A stretch of DNA of 64,000 nt from an uncultured Alphaproteobacteria bacterium (lineage in GTDB: Bacteria > Pseudomonadota > Alphaproteobacteria > Rickettsiales > Midichloriaceae): the NCBI GenBank assembly GCA_903887235.1, contig CAISOX010000041.1, forward strand, positions 1 through 64,000. The letters run 5' to 3'. This document shows, piece after piece, positions 52,496 to 62,956 of the stretch. The stretch's first letter is position 1. Every line of letters starts with the position of its first letter. Both the position numbers and the translations under genes were made by a program. The notes under the pieces were generated by a model, which was not told where the DNA came from, made no database searches, and saw only the letters and a list, made by a program, of their open reading frames with translations.

Positions 52496-54199
52496 ATGAG
52501 TGAAGTAGATTTTTTACCAAGCGTTTTGATTCTTTTAGCATCGTCGATTGTAGTAGTAGTTTTGTTACACAAACTCAAAACTAGTCCAGTATTAGGGTAT
52601 CTGGTTGCTGGTGCGATAATAAATGCTTATGGATTAATAAAGGAGCCAGCATATGCACATTCCTTAGCAGAATTCGGAATTGTGTTTCTTTTATTTATAA
52701 TCGGTCTAGAACTTTCGTTTGATAGACTTATAAAAATGCGACTTCATGTTTTTGGTTTTGGAGGTCTTCAAGTTATCCTGACATCCTCTGTAATAGCTTT
52801 TGTATTGCATAAATTTTTTAATTTTTCGACATCAATATCTGTAGTAGTTGGAGGTGCCTTAGCATTGTCCTCTACCGCAATAGTATTGCAGGTTATATCT
52901 GAAGCAGGTAGGCAATCGAGCCAAGTTGGAAGGCTATCATTAGCAGTGCTGCTTATGCAAGATCTAGCAGTAGTACCGTTGCTTGCAGTTATGCCATTAC
53001 TTGCAGATAAAAATGATCATATTATGCAAGTAATAGGGATATCTGGGTTAAAAGCACTAGGGGTTATAGCTGTGATAACAGTATTTGGAAGATTATTTTT
53101 AAGACCATTTTTCTCTTTAGTTGCATCTGTAAAAACTGATGAAGTGTACGTAACTACAGCATTATTAATTGTTCTAGGTGCTGCTTATACCACAAGCATG
53201 TTAGGCTTATCATCTGCAATGGGTGCATTTATAGCAGGTATATTGATAGCTGAAACAGAATATAGAAACCAGATAGAAGATAGTATACATCCATTTCAAG
53301 GGTTATTTTTAGGACTCTTTTTCTTAAGTGTTGGTATGTCAATAGATGTGGAATTTATAAAAGAAAAATATAAGGCTGTTTTACTCGCTGCATTTGCCTT
53401 AATATTTATTAAAGCAACAATAATATTAATTCTTTGTAAATTATTTAGATTGAGGTGGGGTGCTACGGTCCATTCAGCTTTATTATTATCTCAGGGTAGT
53501 GAATTTGCATTTATATTGTTTAATCTAGCTGCGAGTAAAGGCATAATTGACGCAAAAACTTCTGAGTTTATGCTGATGGCGGTAGCTGTGTCAATGGGAA
53601 TAACACCTTTACTTGCAATGATAGGCTCTAAAATTGAAGATAGACTCGATTCAGAAGAAGAACTTGATAGTAATCAAGAATTTAAGGGAATCAGCGATTT
53701 AAGTGATCATGTAATAATTGCTGGATTTGGAAGAGTCGGTAGGATAGTGGCCTATATGCTTAATAGAGAACAAATGAATTACATAGCGGTTGAAAGTAAT
53801 GCCCGAATTGTTAAAAAAGCTAGACAACAGGGTGTTCCTATATTTCAAGGCGAAGTAAGTGATACTAACACTTTGCAGGCGCTGGGTATAAAAAGAGCTA
53901 AGGCAATGATTTTAACCATGAGTGATAGAGTTACACTTAGAAAAACTACCAAAAAAGTAACTGTAAACTACAAAAACGTTAGAATAATTTCAAGAGCAGA
54001 AGATTATAAGCATAGTAAGGATATAAGAAAGTTAGGAGCGGAAAGTGCAATTCCAGAAAGAATTGAAGTTGGTCTACAGTTAGGGGGGGTTGCTCTGGAA
54101 AATTTAGATTCTGTAAAGCATAATATTCTTGCTATAAAAGAGGAGATAAGAAAGAATAATTATTCAAAAATAGAAGAAAATGAATTATTTAAGTGCTAA
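52496..54199 (+). CDS. CPA2-family cation:proton antiporter with TrkA-N domain (KefB/C-like)
   Basis: Na/H exchanger region; HVIIAGFGRVGRIVAYMLNRE Rossmann motif. Confidence 0.92.
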   Translation: MSEVDFLPSVLILLASSIVVVVLLHKLKTSPVLGYLVAGAIINAYGLIKEPAYAHSLAEFGIVFLLFIIGLELSFDRLIKMRLHVFGFGGLQVILTSSVIAFVLHKFFNFSTSISVVVGGALALSSTAIVLQVISEAGRQSSQVGRLSLAVLLMQDLAVVPLLAVMPLLADKNDHIMQVIGISGLKALGVIAVITVFGRLFLRPFFSLVASVKTDEVYVTTALLIVLGAAYTTSMLGLSSAMGAFIAGILIAETEYRNQIEDSIHPFQGLFLGLFFLSVGMSIDVEFIKEKYKAVLLAAFALIFIKATIILILCKLFRLRWGATVHSALLLSQGSEFAFILFNLAASKGIIDAKTSEFMLMAVAVSMGITPLLAMIGSKIEDRLDSEEELDSNQEFKGISDLSDHVIIAGFGRVGRIVAYMLNREQMNYIAVESNARIVKKARQQGVPIFQGEVSDTNTLQALGIKRAKAMILTMSDRVTLRKTTKKVTVNYKNVRIISRAEDYKHSKDIRKLGAESAIPERIEVGLQLGGVALENLDSVKHNILAIKEEIRKNNYSKIEENELFKC

Positions 54200-54217
54200 C
54201 TTAATTTTGATAGCTAA

Positions 54218-55384
54218 ATGATTCCGCAGAGATTGGTAAATTTTGCATTGTTATTTCATCAGGCTGTTAATAAAGGTCTTTTACTTTTCAGTTGCACAGT
54301 GCTGGCTATCATTATTGCCAACACAAAATTTGCCTCTTTATATCATCATTTTCTTGAGCAAAATTTTCAAATATCATTAGGATCAAATTCTTTTTCACTA
54401 TCAATTCACGCATGGATAAACGAATTTTTCATGGCGTTCTTTTTTTTAGTGGTTGGAATGGAGATAAAAAGAGAGATGATTGATGGTCATTTAAAAAGTA
54501 AATCTCAAAGAATCTTACCAATTGTGGCGGCTTGTTTTGGAGTGATATTTCCGATATTGATTTATATAGCTTTCAATCATCATGATGAAATTGCCATGCA
54601 AGCCTGGGCAATTCCAGCAGCAACCGACATAGCTTTCGCACTTGGTGTTTTTGCAGTTTTTGGTAGAAAATTGCCGCTTACGCTAAGGGTATTCCTGACT
54701 GCACTTGCCATAATTGACGATTTAATTGCAATTATCATAATAGCCTTATTTTATAGTAATACTTTATATCTAGGCTATTTTATCCCAATTGCTCTATGTT
54801 GCATACTTCTGTATTTATTAAATAGGGCAAAAGTTTCTGCTCTGGAGCCTTATTTAATAATTGGAATTTTTATGTGGTATTTCTTTTTTAAATCTGGAAT
54901 TCATTCCACAATTTCTGGTGTTATACTCGCTATGTTTATTCCATTAAAAGTATCAAATAATGACTTTCCACTAAAAAGGCTTGAGAAAATATTAATTCCA
55001 TATGTTGAGTATTTAATTTTGCCTTTGTTTGCATTTTCTAATAGTGGGATTTGTTTTGGTTCAATTAATTTAGCTTCCTTGCATCATTCTGTTGTTATGG
55101 GAATTGTATTAGGACTGCTAGTTGGTAAGACATTTGGAATTTCATTGGCAGTACATATTTTAAAAGCTTTAAAGATTATTATATTGCCAGAAAATGTACA
55201 AATGAAACATTATTATTACATATCGGTACTTTGTGGTATAGGATTTACAATGAGCCTATTTATTGCATTAATTGCTTTTGAAAATAATTCAATATACTTG
55301 GAATTAGCAAAGATAGGTATAATCTTTGGATCGTTGATTTCAACAATAGTGGCAATAGTGCTGATGAAAATTTTTAAGGAGTAA
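54218..55384 (+). CDS. nhaA: Na+/H+ antiporter NhaA
   Basis: FFLVVGMEIKREMIDGHL; AIPAATDIAFALGV; ALAIIDDLIAI. Confidence 0.96.
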   Translation: MIPQRLVNFALLFHQAVNKGLLLFSCTVLAIIIANTKFASLYHHFLEQNFQISLGSNSFSLSIHAWINEFFMAFFFLVVGMEIKREMIDGHLKSKSQRILPIVAACFGVIFPILIYIAFNHHDEIAMQAWAIPAATDIAFALGVFAVFGRKLPLTLRVFLTALAIIDDLIAIIIIALFYSNTLYLGYFIPIALCCILLYLLNRAKVSALEPYLIIGIFMWYFFFKSGIHSTISGVILAMFIPLKVSNNDFPLKRLEKILIPYVEYLILPLFAFSNSGICFGSINLASLHHSVVMGIVLGLLVGKTFGISLAVHILKALKIIILPENVQMKHYYYISVLCGIGFTMSLFIALIAFENNSIYLELAKIGIIFGSLISTIVAIVLMKIFKE

Positions 55385-55393
55385 TAGGTATAC

Positions 55394-56638
55394 TTGATGA
55401 TAAAGAATTTTGAATGGAAAATTGCCAAAAGATATATCGGCTACAATAATAAATTCATTTCCTTAGTAAGTTATTTAGCAACTATTGGCATTGCTCTTGG
55501 TGTGATGACGTTAATAATTGTTATGTCGGTGATGAATGGATATGAAGTGGAGCTAGTCAAAAAAATACTAGGAATTAATGGCCATATAACTGTAAGTAAA
55601 TATGATCAAAAAATTTCAAATTATAATGAACTTATAGGTTATATCAAAAATATAGAAAACGTTGAATATGTTGCGCCATTGATAACGGGACAGGCCCTAG
55701 CTGAGAGTAATAAAAATTCTACAGGTGTATTAGTTAGAGGGATGAACTTTGATTCATTAAATAAAAAGCCCATTATGCAGGATGCTTTTATTGTAAAAAA
55801 CGAGCAATCTAAGTTTGATAAAAATGAAATTTATATCGGCAACGCACTAGCTAAAAATTTAGGTTTACATCTAGGTGATAAAATGAGATTGATAGTGCCA
55901 AAATTTGACACCACAATACTTGGGGCAATACCAAAAATTAAAACTTTTTATATTTCTGCAATATTTGATGTAGGAATGTATGAGTATAACGCAAGTACAG
56001 TTTTTATACCAATCGATACGGCGCAATTGCTGTTTAATACTGATCAATCCGTTACGGAAATTGAGATTATATTGGATAATGTAAAAAATATTGAAAAAGT
56101 CAAAAGAGCTATTATAAAAGACATTCCAGACCAAGATATATTGATTACTGATTGGGGGCTTGCTAATCAATCATTAATCAATGCCTTAAGGGTTGAGCGA
56201 AATACAATGTTTTTGATTTTGGTACTTATAATTATGATAGCTGCATTTAACATAATTTCCGGGCTTGCTATGTTAGTTAAAGAAAAATACAAAAGCATAG
56301 CTATACTCAGGGCAATTGGTGCATCTCGTAGCTCGATAATTAAGATATTTGTTTTGGCTGGTGCTTTTTTAGGCTTCGTTGGTATTATGTCTGGTTCTAT
56401 ATTTGGCATTCTATTTGTTATTAATATTGAACGCATTAAACAAATATTAGAATCAACAACAGGTGCCACTTTGTTTGACCCTATGATTTATTTTTTAACT
56501 TCATTACCATCAGAACCAGATGTGGCCGAAATTATTAGCATAGTTGCCATATCAATGTTATTATCACTACTTGCAACAATATATCCTGCCTGGAAAGCTG
56601 CAAAAATGCTCCCTGCAGAAGCTTTAAGATATGAATGA
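55394..56638 (+). CDS. lolC: Lipoprotein-releasing ABC permease LolC/E
   Basis: FEWKIAKRYIGY...FISLVSYLATIGIALGVMTLIIVMSVMNGYE; PAWKAAKMLPAEALRYE. Confidence 0.92.
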   Translation: MMIKNFEWKIAKRYIGYNNKFISLVSYLATIGIALGVMTLIIVMSVMNGYEVELVKKILGINGHITVSKYDQKISNYNELIGYIKNIENVEYVAPLITGQALAESNKNSTGVLVRGMNFDSLNKKPIMQDAFIVKNEQSKFDKNEIYIGNALAKNLGLHLGDKMRLIVPKFDTTILGAIPKIKTFYISAIFDVGMYEYNASTVFIPIDTAQLLFNTDQSVTEIEIILDNVKNIEKVKRAIIKDIPDQDILITDWGLANQSLINALRVERNTMFLILVLIIMIAAFNIISGLAMLVKEKYKSIAILRAIGASRSSIIKIFVLAGAFLGFVGIMSGSIFGILFVINIERIKQILESTTGATLFDPMIYFLTSLPSEPDVAEIISIVAISMLLSLLATIYPAWKAAKMLPAEALRYE

Positions 56639-56645
56639 GTAAAAT

Positions 56646-57878
56646 ATGTCCAATTTCATTAGCACATTGCAAAATAGAGGCTTTGTATACCAGGCTACAA
56701 ATTTAGAAGAACTAGAGAAAAAAGTCTCAGGTAATAAAATAAAAGCATATATAGGGTTTGATTGTACTGCAAAATCATTACATGTAGGAAGTTTGATTCA
56801 AATTATGATGCTAAGATGGCTACAAAAATTTGGGCATCAACCCATTATTTTACTTGGTGGTGGCACAACGAAAATCGGAGATCCGTCTGGTAAGGATGAG
56901 GCAAGAAAGATGCTAGGGTATAATGACATAGAAGAAAATAAAAAATCATTAAAAAAAGTATTTAACCAATTTTTGAATTTTGATTCAGAGAATAAAGCCA
57001 TTATTTTAGACAATGATGAATGGTTAAGCGAACTGAAATATCTAGAATTTTTAAGAGATTTTGGTAAGCATTTTTCAATCAATAGGATGATAAATTTTGA
57101 AAGTGTTAAGATGAGGCTGGATAGAGAGCAATCACTAAGCTTTTTAGAATTTAATTATATGCTTCTTCAGGCCTTTGATTTTTATTATTTATACAAGGAA
57201 CGGGAGTGCATATTACAGATGGGAGGCTCTGATCAATGGGGCAATATTATAAATGGTGTTGAGTTAATTAGAAAAAAGCTAGGTGATGAAGTTTATGGGC
57301 TTACTTCACCACTTCTTACGACTAATAGTGGTACAAAAATGGGAAAAACCGAAAGTGGTGCCGTTTGGTTAAATGACGATATGCTGTCTTCGTATGAATA
57401 TTGGCAATTTTGGAGAAACACTGAAGATGCTGATGTTGCAAAATTTTTAAAGTTATTTACTGAGCTACCACTGGACGAAATTGATAAGCTCTCAAAATTA
57501 ACTGGAAAAGAAATAAATAATACTAAAATTATCCTAGCAGATGAGGCAACGAAATTATGTCATGGAATTGAGGCATCTATCAATGCAAAAACAACATCTC
57601 AAAAAACTTTTAATGATAATGGTATTGGTGATAATCTACCAAAATTTAACATTACTTTGAATGATATAAGTGGTGATTTCTCTTTATTTAAGCTATTAGT
57701 TTTATCTGGTTTATGTGAATCTAACGGTGCCGCAAGAAAATTAATCCAAGGAAATGGCGTCAGGATTAATAATGCCATTATAAACGATATAAATTACATG
57801 ATTCAACAAAGTGATTTTAATGATAAAAAAATGAAGCTTTCAACTGGAAAGAAAAAGCACATATTAGTGCAATTTTAA
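56646..57878 (+). CDS. tyrS: Tyrosyl-tRNA synthetase
   Basis: YIGFDCTAKSLHVGSLIQIMML; GGSDQWGNI; S4-like C-terminus. Confidence 0.97.
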   Translation: MSNFISTLQNRGFVYQATNLEELEKKVSGNKIKAYIGFDCTAKSLHVGSLIQIMMLRWLQKFGHQPIILLGGGTTKIGDPSGKDEARKMLGYNDIEENKKSLKKVFNQFLNFDSENKAIILDNDEWLSELKYLEFLRDFGKHFSINRMINFESVKMRLDREQSLSFLEFNYMLLQAFDFYYLYKERECILQMGGSDQWGNIINGVELIRKKLGDEVYGLTSPLLTTNSGTKMGKTESGAVWLNDDMLSSYEYWQFWRNTEDADVAKFLKLFTELPLDEIDKLSKLTGKEINNTKIILADEATKLCHGIEASINAKTTSQKTFNDNGIGDNLPKFNITLNDISGDFSLFKLLVLSGLCESNGAARKLIQGNGVRINNAIINDINYMIQQSDFNDKKMKLSTGKKKHILVQF

Positions 57879-57934
57879 CTTGACTAAAATTGTGAAAAGT
57901 TTTAGTTTTACTGAAAATGATGGAGTTAATTAAT

Positions 57935-58477
57935 ATGAGCAAAAATACCATTTCAAAAGTTTTTATAGCACTTTTTGTCGTAATTTTTATGTCTGGCTGT
58001 GCTAGGGATTTATCAAATAGCATGTATGTTAGTGATTCAACGACTAACTTTACTCTTGAAGGGCAAATTGTTTCTGTTCGTCCTGTGACAGTTAAGGATT
58101 CTGATAGATTGCAAGGCAATACAGCTGGCCTGGTAACCGGCGCTTTAGTTGGTGGAGTGGCTGGAAGTGGAATCGGTGGAGGCTCTGGAAGAGTTGGTGG
58201 TGCTGTAGGTGGCGCTGTTTTGGGTGGATTAGTTGGAGCTGCTATGCAGGATTCACTTAGTACCAGTAAAGGCTTGGAATATGTCGTTAAAGTTGATATC
58301 TCTAATGTTAAGGATACTTATTATGAAGGTAATGTTGCTTTAAGAAATGTCATTGCGACTGCAAGGGTTAATGGTATGCTAACGGTGGTGCAATCTGAAA
58401 AAGATCCATTACAAAAAGGACAAAAAGTTTATGTGGTTTTCTCAGATAACCGCACGAGAGTTATTCCTGCTCAATAA
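57935..58477 (+). CDS. Glycine-zipper outer-membrane lipoprotein (SlyB / 17-kDa antigen-like)
   Basis: Lipobox FMSGC; GALVGGVAGSGIGGGSGRVGGAVGGAVLGGLVGAAMQ. Confidence 0.85.
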   Translation: MSKNTISKVFIALFVVIFMSGCARDLSNSMYVSDSTTNFTLEGQIVSVRPVTVKDSDRLQGNTAGLVTGALVGGVAGSGIGGGSGRVGGAVGGAVLGGLVGAAMQDSLSTSKGLEYVVKVDISNVKDTYYEGNVALRNVIATARVNGMLTVVQSEKDPLQKGQKVYVVFSDNRTRVIPAQ

Positions 58478-58498
58478 TATAAGTAGGGAATAAGTTTT

Positions 58499-59254
58499 GT
58501 GATTAAAATATCGTTCAAAAATAAGCTTTTAGCTGTAGTGGTTTTGGTGTTCGCAAGTTGTGCACCTATTACCACTAGGCAAACATCTAACTATAAAGAA
58601 GTTATTGCAAAATACAATACAGTGGTATTATTGCCAGTTGAGGTAGAAATAAATTCAGTTGATGCGGGAGGTAAGACAACTAGATTTTATGATTATGAAT
58701 ATCATTTAGAAAGCCTTGTTAAGGACAACGTTATACCAGAGATGAGGCTAAAGGGATTTAAAATTTCATTTTTAAGCAGGAAGGATGCTCATGATAGAGG
58801 TGTTTATAATGATGTTTTGCAATTAAGACAAAAATATAATGAGGAAATCAAGGCGCTTCATAGTGCGCAATTTAAGGAAAAAAATGCATCATCAATAGAT
58901 GTTAATTTTGGACAATATGTAGCTCATATCGGTGAAGTTGAAAACGCTGATTTGATTATTATGGTAGATTTTTCTGGTTACGCTAGAACAAGTGGAGCAG
59001 TTGCACTTAGCTTTTTGACAGGAATGGTAACAGGTGTTTATTCTGGTGGTCCCAGCGCAGGTTCAACAATCTTAATTAGTATTATTGACGCTAAAACTGG
59101 CAAGCTACTTTGGAATAATACTGCTCACGAAGCTGACGCATTTTTTACTTCAAGTAGTAATAATAGAGCAAAGCAAGATAAAATAGATAATAAAATGATT
59201 GATTTGCTAATGAAGAGAGTATTTAAGCCTTTTTGCTATAGATGTGAAAAGTGA
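58499..59254 (+). CDS. Putative lipoprotein
   Basis: Lipobox VFASC in N-terminal signal; conserved-looking body. Confidence 0.7.
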   Translation: MIKISFKNKLLAVVVLVFASCAPITTRQTSNYKEVIAKYNTVVLLPVEVEINSVDAGGKTTRFYDYEYHLESLVKDNVIPEMRLKGFKISFLSRKDAHDRGVYNDVLQLRQKYNEEIKALHSAQFKEKNASSIDVNFGQYVAHIGEVENADLIIMVDFSGYARTSGAVALSFLTGMVTGVYSGGPSAGSTILISIIDAKTGKLLWNNTAHEADAFFTSSSNNRAKQDKIDNKMIDLLMKRVFKPFCYRCEK

Positions 59255-59264
59255 AAAAGCAGTA

Positions 59265-59744
59265 ATGACTTGCTTTTCAAATAAAATTTACAAAATCATA
59301 TTTTCTTTGCTATTTGCTATACCTATTATTTTATATAGCATTTCTTCTAATGCTTTGCCTGCTCCGCTTTCTAGTGAACAGTTACTGAAGCAAAGTGATA
59401 TTATTGCTAAAGTGAAAGTAATTGGTGTTGTAAAAATTGGGCAAATTAATGGCGCAGTGAAGTATCAAGCTTGGCTTAAAATTTTAGAATCAACCAAGGG
59501 AAATGTCAGTATCAACGATACTATAATTGTAGGCTGGCATAAATTTGATAAAAAGCTTATAGGTAGTTGGGCAATTGATTATTACCCCGGTGACGAATTA
59601 CTAACTTATCTTATCTGGGATAATAATGAGAAATATTATAAAAATATTTCTTGGAATTCTGCTAAGAAGATTCAGTCATATAACAAAAAATTACCAGTAA
59701 AGGATGGAGAAATTCTTTTTTCTTCTGAACAGTGCAGTAATTAA
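59265..59744 (+). CDS. Hypothetical exported protein
   Basis: Signal peptide-like IIFSLLFAIPIILYSISSNALPAP; alternative GTG start at 59244. Confidence 0.6.
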   Translation: MTCFSNKIYKIIFSLLFAIPIILYSISSNALPAPLSSEQLLKQSDIIAKVKVIGVVKIGQINGAVKYQAWLKILESTKGNVSINDTIIVGWHKFDKKLIGSWAIDYYPGDELLTYLIWDNNEKYYKNISWNSAKKIQSYNKKLPVKDGEILFSSEQCSN

Positions 59745-59875
59745 ATCGTACACATATTAAGCGCTTCAATTTCTCAAGCTTCTTACAAGGATTTTGTTGC
59801 GAATAGAAATTGAAAATTAATATGCTTCTATAGCTAAACCCAACTTCGTGACATAAAGTTTGTTACATCCCATTA

Positions 59876-60030
59876 TACCAATCACCTAAAATAGCTTAAC
59901 ATTCAAATTGAGTCTTTTTGGTTATTTTTTCATACCATCTTGGCCATGTATCCAGATACATTAGGCTCAGAGCTATAAAAATCTCTTAAAAATACTAATT
60001 TATCTATCAAGCTATTTTAGGGAATTGATA
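59876..60030. repeat. Dispersed MITE-like repeat family B, copy 2
   Basis: Terminal inverted repeats taccaatcacctaaaatagctt / aagctattttagggaattgata; homologous to 33525-33680. Confidence 0.88.
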
Positions 60031-60080
60031 TAATGAGTGAAAAATATAAATTTATTCTCTTTATCTCTAAATTTTCATTT

Positions 60081-60132
60081 TGTAACGTAATTGTAACGCA
60101 ATCTTAACGTAACCGTAACGTAATTATAACAT
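60081..60132. repeat. Short taacgtaa-type tandem repeats
   Basis: gtaacgtaattgtaacgcaatcttaacgtaaccgtaacgtaattataac. Confidence 0.7.
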
Positions 60133-60614
60133 TTCATCAGTACAATACAATTATAAGCCCAAAGTTAATAATGACCTTGGGTGAATTTAACATAATAAAA
60201 TAAAGAGATAAAAATGAGTGTGTCAAGGGAAATGTTTAAAGAACAATTGGGGAGAATCCAATTTATACAAAGTTTAACCAGCGGCATAGAAGCGACTATT
60301 GCATTGTAGGAGGTGACGATACGGTAAGTCATTTGAAATGCAATGTCATTCGGGGTAAGTAAAAAAAAAGGAGAGGGAAGTGTGAAAAATTTAGATACTA
60401 TAAAATGATAAGTTATTTTTGGTGATTGGTATTAATGTGAAATAGGTATGCTAATACAAAACGGATATATAGGTGGTTCTGGAGTGCTAATTATTGATTA
60501 TGGAAGATGATTTTGTTGATGTATATTTATAAAATGGCACAAATATTTTAAATTTTATTTACAAATCTAGTATGACGATTTAACCTGCGGTAAAAATAAT
60601 TTGATTAGTTTTAT

Positions 60615-61169
60615 ATGTCTGATAACAAAATGCCTAGTTGGCACGCTACTACTATACTTTGTATAAGAGATGACAAGCAGGTTATCATAATTGGGGATGG
60701 GCAAGTTAGTCTTGGTCACACAGTAATAAAAAGTACGGCTAATAAAATCAGAGCTTTGGCGAATAATAGTATTATTGCTGGATTTGCCGGAGCTACAGCT
60801 GATGCATTTACATTATTTAGTAGACTGGAAGAAAAGCTTGATAAGCATTCTCATAATTTAATGAGAGCTTCTGTAGAGCTTGCAAAGGATTGGAGGTTGG
60901 ATAAATACTTAAGAAGATTGGAAGCTATGATAATAGTTGCAGATAAAGAAAGCACATTAATATTATCTGGTAATGGAGATGTTTTAGAGCCTGAAGATGG
61001 AATTGCTGCGATTGGCTCTGGAGGCAACTATGCACTGGCTGCAGCGAAAGCTCTATCCGATGTTAAAAATATAAAGCTTGAGGATAAAGCAAAAAAGGCA
61101 ATGAAAATTGCAGCAGATATTTGCATATATACTAATCACAATACAGTAATGAAAAAGGTGAGTTTTTGA
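60615..61169 (+). CDS. hslV: ATP-dependent protease subunit HslV
   Basis: [29 protein letters not shown] hydrolase pattern. Confidence 0.96.
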   Translation: MSDNKMPSWHATTILCIRDDKQVIIIGDGQVSLGHTVIKSTANKIRALANNSIIAGFAGATADAFTLFSRLEEKLDKHSHNLMRASVELAKDWRLDKYLRRLEAMIIVADKESTLILSGNGDVLEPEDGIAAIGSGGNYALAAAKALSDVKNIKLEDKAKKAMKIAADICIYTNHNTVMKKVSF

Positions 61170-61266
61170 TTATCTGCATAATTAGGGTAGAGGCAGAGAA
61201 TTTGCGAAAGTTGTAAGGCGCATCCACAAAAATTCATTATATCGAGGTTTTAGAGTAGGTGTGCTG

Positions 61267-62040
61267 TTATTTTTGTAGCTTTTTATTAAAAAAATAAATA
61301 GCGGTGATAAATAGCATAAAATTGAAAATCACAATAACAATAAATGATAAGTAATTAAATTTACCAATACCTAATAAGCTGTGCCTAAAAATATCAATAA
61401 AGTGGTAGATGGGGTTGATTTTTGTCACCAACTGCCAAAAATTTGGAAGCATCTCAATTGTAAAAAATACTCCGCCTAAATAAACCATTGGAGTAAGAAT
61501 GAATGAAGGAAACCACATTATATCATCAAATGATTTAGAAAAAATTGCGTTAATAATGCCCGCAATGGAGAAGAAGAAAGACATCAATAGTGCTATGGAA
61601 AAGCACATCAAATATGAATGAATGCTTGTTGGTTCAAAGCATAGTGATGTGATAAATATCATTAAACCATTTGTAAGGCCTCTAAAAAGTCCTCCAAAAG
61701 TATAGCCCAATATAATAATCCACGCAGGTAATGGAGAGACTAAGAGTTCCTCAATATTTTTTTGAAATTTTATACTAAAAAAAGATGAGGATGTGCTGCT
61801 ATAGGAGTTAATTATAATTGCCATTGCAACAAGCCCAGGTATCAGATACTGGCTGTAAGAAATTTCTTGACCATCAACAGTTATAAACCTGTCTTTAAAC
61901 AAGATTTCACCAAAAATTATGAAATATAGGCTAGTTGTGATAATAGGTGGTATCAATGTTTGTGGCCATATACGCAATATTCGTATAATTTCTTTTTTAA
62001 GGATGGTTTTGAAACCAATCAAATTCATCATGTAATTCAT
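61267..62040 (-). CDS. ABC-2 type transporter permease
   Basis: Six TM segments; LVSPLPAWIIILGY...GGVFFTIEMLPNFWQ. Confidence 0.9.
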   Translation of the reverse strand: MNYMMNLIGFKTILKKEIIRILRIWPQTLIPPIITTSLYFIIFGEILFKDRFITVDGQEISYSQYLIPGLVAMAIIINSYSSTSSSFFSIKFQKNIEELLVSPLPAWIIILGYTFGGLFRGLTNGLMIFITSLCFEPTSIHSYLMCFSIALLMSFFFSIAGIINAIFSKSFDDIMWFPSFILTPMVYLGGVFFTIEMLPNFWQLVTKINPIYHFIDIFRHSLLGIGKFNYLSFIVIVIFNFMLFITAIYFFNKKLQK

Positions 62041-62045
62041 AAAAT

Positions 62046-62945
62046 TTACTCTACTATATTCAAAAATAGTTCTTCAAGCCTATTATTTTTGGGTTGTATA
62101 CTGATTATTTCCCCTCCATAGTTGATTATATTTTTAATACTACTTGAAAGAGAATTTTCTAAATTGACTGAAATTTCAAATAAACAATCTGAAATTTGTG
62201 AAATTGTATTATCATTCAATGCTAGATTTATATCATTTTTTATTTCAACTAAATATTTTTGTTTTGGACACTGATTCAAAATTTTTCTCAATGAATCATT
62301 CATTATGATTACTCCTTTAGAAATAATAGCTAGACAATCGCATAGTCTTTCTGCCTCATCAAAGTAATGAGTTGTTAAAATAATGGTTTTGCCTTCATTA
62401 TTTAAATCTGTCATTATTTTCCATATTTTTTGCCTAACTTCAGCATCAACTCCTGCTGTAGGTTCGTCAAAAAATATTATTTCCGGTTCATGCATTAATG
62501 CTCTTGCTACCATCAGTCTTTTTTTCATCCCTCCAGATAATGTTATGACAGCGTGATTTCTTTTTTCCCATAAATCCAAATCTTTTAAATGCTTTTCTGC
62601 TCTTTTGATTGCCACATCTCTATCTATACCAAAATATCCTGCTTGAGTGATTAATACTTGCATTACCTTTTCAAAAAAAGATAAATTGACTTCTTGAGGA
62701 ACGATGCCAACCTTTAATTTTGCAAATTCAGCATTATTATCTAGGTCCTTGCCATCAATTATTACAGTACCAGTTGATTTTTTTGTCAAGGAAGATAGTA
62801 TTTCAACAAGGGTAGTTTTTCCTGCCCCGTTTTTGCCTAACAAAGCTAAAAATTGTCCCTTCTTAACTTTTAAATTTATTTCTTTAAGTGCTTGGTGACC
62901 ATTTTTATAAGTTTTTGATAACCCACTAATATCAATAGAAAACAT
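62046..62945 (-). CDS. ABC transporter ATP-binding protein
   Basis: Walker A GKNGAGKTT; signature LSGGMKKRL; Walker B IIFFDEPTAGVD. Confidence 0.96.
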   Translation of the reverse strand: MFSIDISGLSKTYKNGHQALKEINLKVKKGQFLALLGKNGAGKTTLVEILSSLTKKSTGTVIIDGKDLDNNAEFAKLKVGIVPQEVNLSFFEKVMQVLITQAGYFGIDRDVAIKRAEKHLKDLDLWEKRNHAVITLSGGMKKRLMVARALMHEPEIIFFDEPTAGVDAEVRQKIWKIMTDLNNEGKTIILTTHYFDEAERLCDCLAIISKGVIIMNDSLRKILNQCPKQKYLVEIKNDINLALNDNTISQISDCLFEISVNLENSLSSSIKNIINYGGEIISIQPKNNRLEELFLNIVE

Positions 62946-62956
62946 TATGATAAACT

